Below, piece by piece: positions 62,422-64,000 of a stretch of 64,000 nucleotides of DNA (position 1 is the first letter of the stretch; the number at the start of each line of letters is the position of its first letter). This stretch comes from an uncultured Bacteroidales bacterium. GTDB taxonomy: Bacteria; Bacteroidota; Bacteroidia; Bacteroidales; Paludibacteraceae. The translations under genes were made by a program, and so were the position numbers. Location: assembly GCA_900542355.1 (NCBI GenBank), contig UQNE01000012.1, forward strand, positions 30,065 through 94,064. Reading direction: 5' to 3'. The notes beneath the pieces are model-generated. The model was not told where the DNA came from. It was given only the letters and a program-made list of their open reading frames with translations, and ran no database searches.

Positions 62422-64000
62422 TTACAAGGAGTCGTTGCTGACGGCGGGGATAGTATCTTGCTTGGGGAGCAAGGTAGAATCAGCGTGGTCAAGAATCGTC
62501 TCGTAGGTGATTTCCTCGAAAGTGATATTGAACTCCACACGACGGTTGAGTGCACGCCCTTTTGCCGTCTTGTTGTCTGCGATAGGTACTTCCATACCGT
62601 ATCCATGGGCAGTCATACGCTCAGCAGGTACACCTTTATGAACCAAGTAATCCATTACAGCATGTGCACGACGATCACTCAAGTTCTTATTCATTTCAGC
62701 CCCACCGACATTATCGGTGTGTCCTTGTACCTCGATAATAAAGGTAGGATTATCGATGAAAGTCTGTGCTATCTTGTCGAGCAGAGGATAAGATGCCCTC
62801 TTGATAGTGGACTTACCATTCTCGAACTGAATACCTTGCATAGCCTTCTTGAGGAGGTTGCGCACCTCGCGTTTTACCTCGGGGCAACCTTTGTTGTATG
62901 CGGGTCCTGTCACGGTTGGACATTCATCTTTCCAATCGGGAACACCATCGCCATCGGTATCTATCTCACAGCCTTTTTCATCTACGAAGCCCTTCGCCTC
63001 GGCAGGAGTATTGGGGCATTCGTCGAGATAATCGGGTACTCCATCACCATCAGAATCGATAGGACAACCTTTTTCGTCCACCATACCTTGGGCTTCAGCA
63101 GGCGTATCGGGACATTCGTCCAAATAATCGGGAACGCCATCCCCATCGGTATCTAGCAAGCAACCTTTGTCGTCCACCATGCCATTGGCTTGAGCAGGTG
63201 TACCGGGACATTCATCACGCCAATCAGGCACTCCATCGCCGTCGGTATCGAGTTCGCAGCCTTTGGCATCTACCATACCTTGTGCCTCTGCGGGAGTATT
63301 GGGGCATTCATCTAAATAATCGGGAACTCCATCGCCATCGGAGTCGATAGGACAGCCCACACTATCTACCAATCCATACGCAGCCTCGGGGGTGCCCAGA
63401 CAATGGTCTAAGTAGTCGGGCACTCCATCTCCATCGGAGTCGATAGGACAACCGAGGGCATCCACAATCACATTCTTGGGTGTATTGGAACACATATCGA
63501 TTTTGTCGTAGATACCGTCTTTATCGGAGTCTTTTTTGCCTTTGTTGGTTCCCCAAACGATACTAAAGCCCATAGCGAGATTTACGCCTTTGCTTTTGTA
63601 TGGGATAGGACAAGAAATAGTTTTGCCGTTGCCATTATCGATGTCATAATAAGCATAGGAAGTGGGGATATAGTCCATAGCAAGCGTCAGGTTGATACCA
63701 TCATAAGGCATAAAACTGAGTCCGGCACCGATATTGCTATACTTACCATTGTTGACAAGCGAGTAACTGACAGCAAGGTTGAACCAATTGCATGGGCGTA
63801 ATGCTGCGCCGACAGTAACCTCTTCATAGAGCCGGCGATTGTAGAGGCGAGTTTTGGAAACCACCCCCAAGCCGATACGATTATCCCAGAAGTTGGCATC
63901 GATACCGACATTGAGTTTACCGCTCAGCATACGGGCAAAACCTGTACCTGCCATAGTGGCGGGAGGGCCATCCACAAAACCCACTAAATTAAACCATCCG
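62422..64000 (-). CDS. OmpA-family protein with thrombospondin type 3 repeats (5' end missing)
   Basis: The reading frame is open to the window edge, so the signal peptide and first part of the barrel are missing. The visible portion has barrel strands (to about 63540), then seven calcium-binding type 3 repeats of 32 residues (DSDGDGVPDYLDECPNTPAE pattern), and a C-terminal OmpA peptidoglycan-binding domain with VQGHTDNVGG, LSDRRAHAVMDYL and GRALNRRVEF. It links outer membrane and cell wall. The last repeat is degenerate. A tail of about 20 residues follows the OmpA domain. Confidence 0.92.
   Translation of the reverse strand, partial: GWFNLVGFVDGPPATMAGTGFARMLSGKLNVGIDANFWDNRIGLGVVSKTRLYNRRLYEEVTVGAALRPCNWFNLAVSYSLVNNGKYSNIGAGLSFMPYDGINLTLAMDYIPTSYAYYDIDNGNGKTISCPIPYKSKGVNLAMGFSIVWGTNKGKKDSDKDGIYDKIDMCSNTPKNVIVDALGCPIDSDGDGVPDYLDHCLGTPEAAYGLVDSVGCPIDSDGDGVPDYLDECPNTPAEAQGMVDAKGCELDTDGDGVPDWRDECPGTPAQANGMVDDKGCLLDTDGDGVPDYLDECPDTPAEAQGMVDEKGCPIDSDGDGVPDYLDECPNTPAEAKGFVDEKGCEIDTDGDGVPDWKDECPTVTGPAYNKGCPEVKREVRNLLKKAMQGIQFENGKSTIKRASYPLLDKIAQTFIDNPTFIIEVQGHTDNVGGAEMNKNLSDRRAHAVMDYLVHKGVPAERMTAHGYGMEVPIADNKTAKGRALNRRVEFNITFEEITYETILDHADSTLLPKQDTIPAVSNDSL
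62920..63540 (-). repeat. 96-bp type 3 repeats inside the ompA-like gene
   Basis: Six full and one partial 32-residue units, each with an acidic DxDxDGxxD core, two cysteines and a VDxxGC end. Units alternate loosely between PDYLDEC and PDWxDEC forms. Confidence 0.9.

Overview
The window looks like a Bacteroidota chromosome, most likely Bacteroidales. The evidence is Bacteroidetes-type promoters (TTTG, about 20 bp, TAnnTTTG) at several genes, type IX secretion (a PorZ-like protein and C-terminal sorting domains), an OmpA protein with thrombospondin type 3 repeats, and a 29-residue COX24/mS38-like basic protein. No tRNA, rRNA, insertion sequence or CRISPR array was seen.

Region 1 (352-30264, all minus strand) is an unbroken run of 22 genes. 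It encodes the route to UMP (pyrC-pyrK-pyrD-pyrF-pyrE-pyrB plus carA-carB) and the route from PRPP to AMP and GMP (purE, purL, purM, purN, purH, purD, folD, purT, purB, purA, purF, purC, guaA, guaB). The only promoter I can see lies just upstream of pyrC, and a strong terminator follows purC. Many spacers carry short tandem tracts with a fixed period of 8, 9 or 11 bp. PyrB carries the zinc-binding tail of PyrI and no pyrI is present.

Region 2 (30265-37432, plus strand) is accessory. It begins with about 700 bp of repeat-rich spacer, then a structured RNA gene with its own promoter and terminator (31058-31343), a DUF2971 gene, four consecutive secreted proteins built from InlB-type repeats, and an outer-membrane barrel. 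The first two genes are AT-rich. The last repeat protein carries a type IX sorting domain. The proteins appear to split repeat units at their borders.

Region 3 (37433-44515, minus strand) has rng, the mS38-like gene, an HU-family gene, gcvT, a GIY-YIG/RAMA protein, pepT and a 2-hydroxyacid dehydrogenase whose promoter lies almost on its start codon.

Region 4 (45141-53735, plus strand) has gyrB, a LOG-family protein, a lectin-like protein, kdsA-kdsD (Kdo synthesis for lipopolysaccharide), a TGS/uridine kinase fusion, a SPOR protein and folE.

Region 5 (54346-64000, minus strand) has a double-length PorZ-like protein, rdgB, a queuosine precursor transporter, a metallo-beta-lactamase fold hydrolase, rsmG, yebC and an ompA-like gene cut by the window edge.

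The most unusual signals are the phase-locked intergenic repeat families, the PyrB-zinc fusion, the uncharacterised structured RNA, the split-repeat secreted proteins and the duplicated PorZ.
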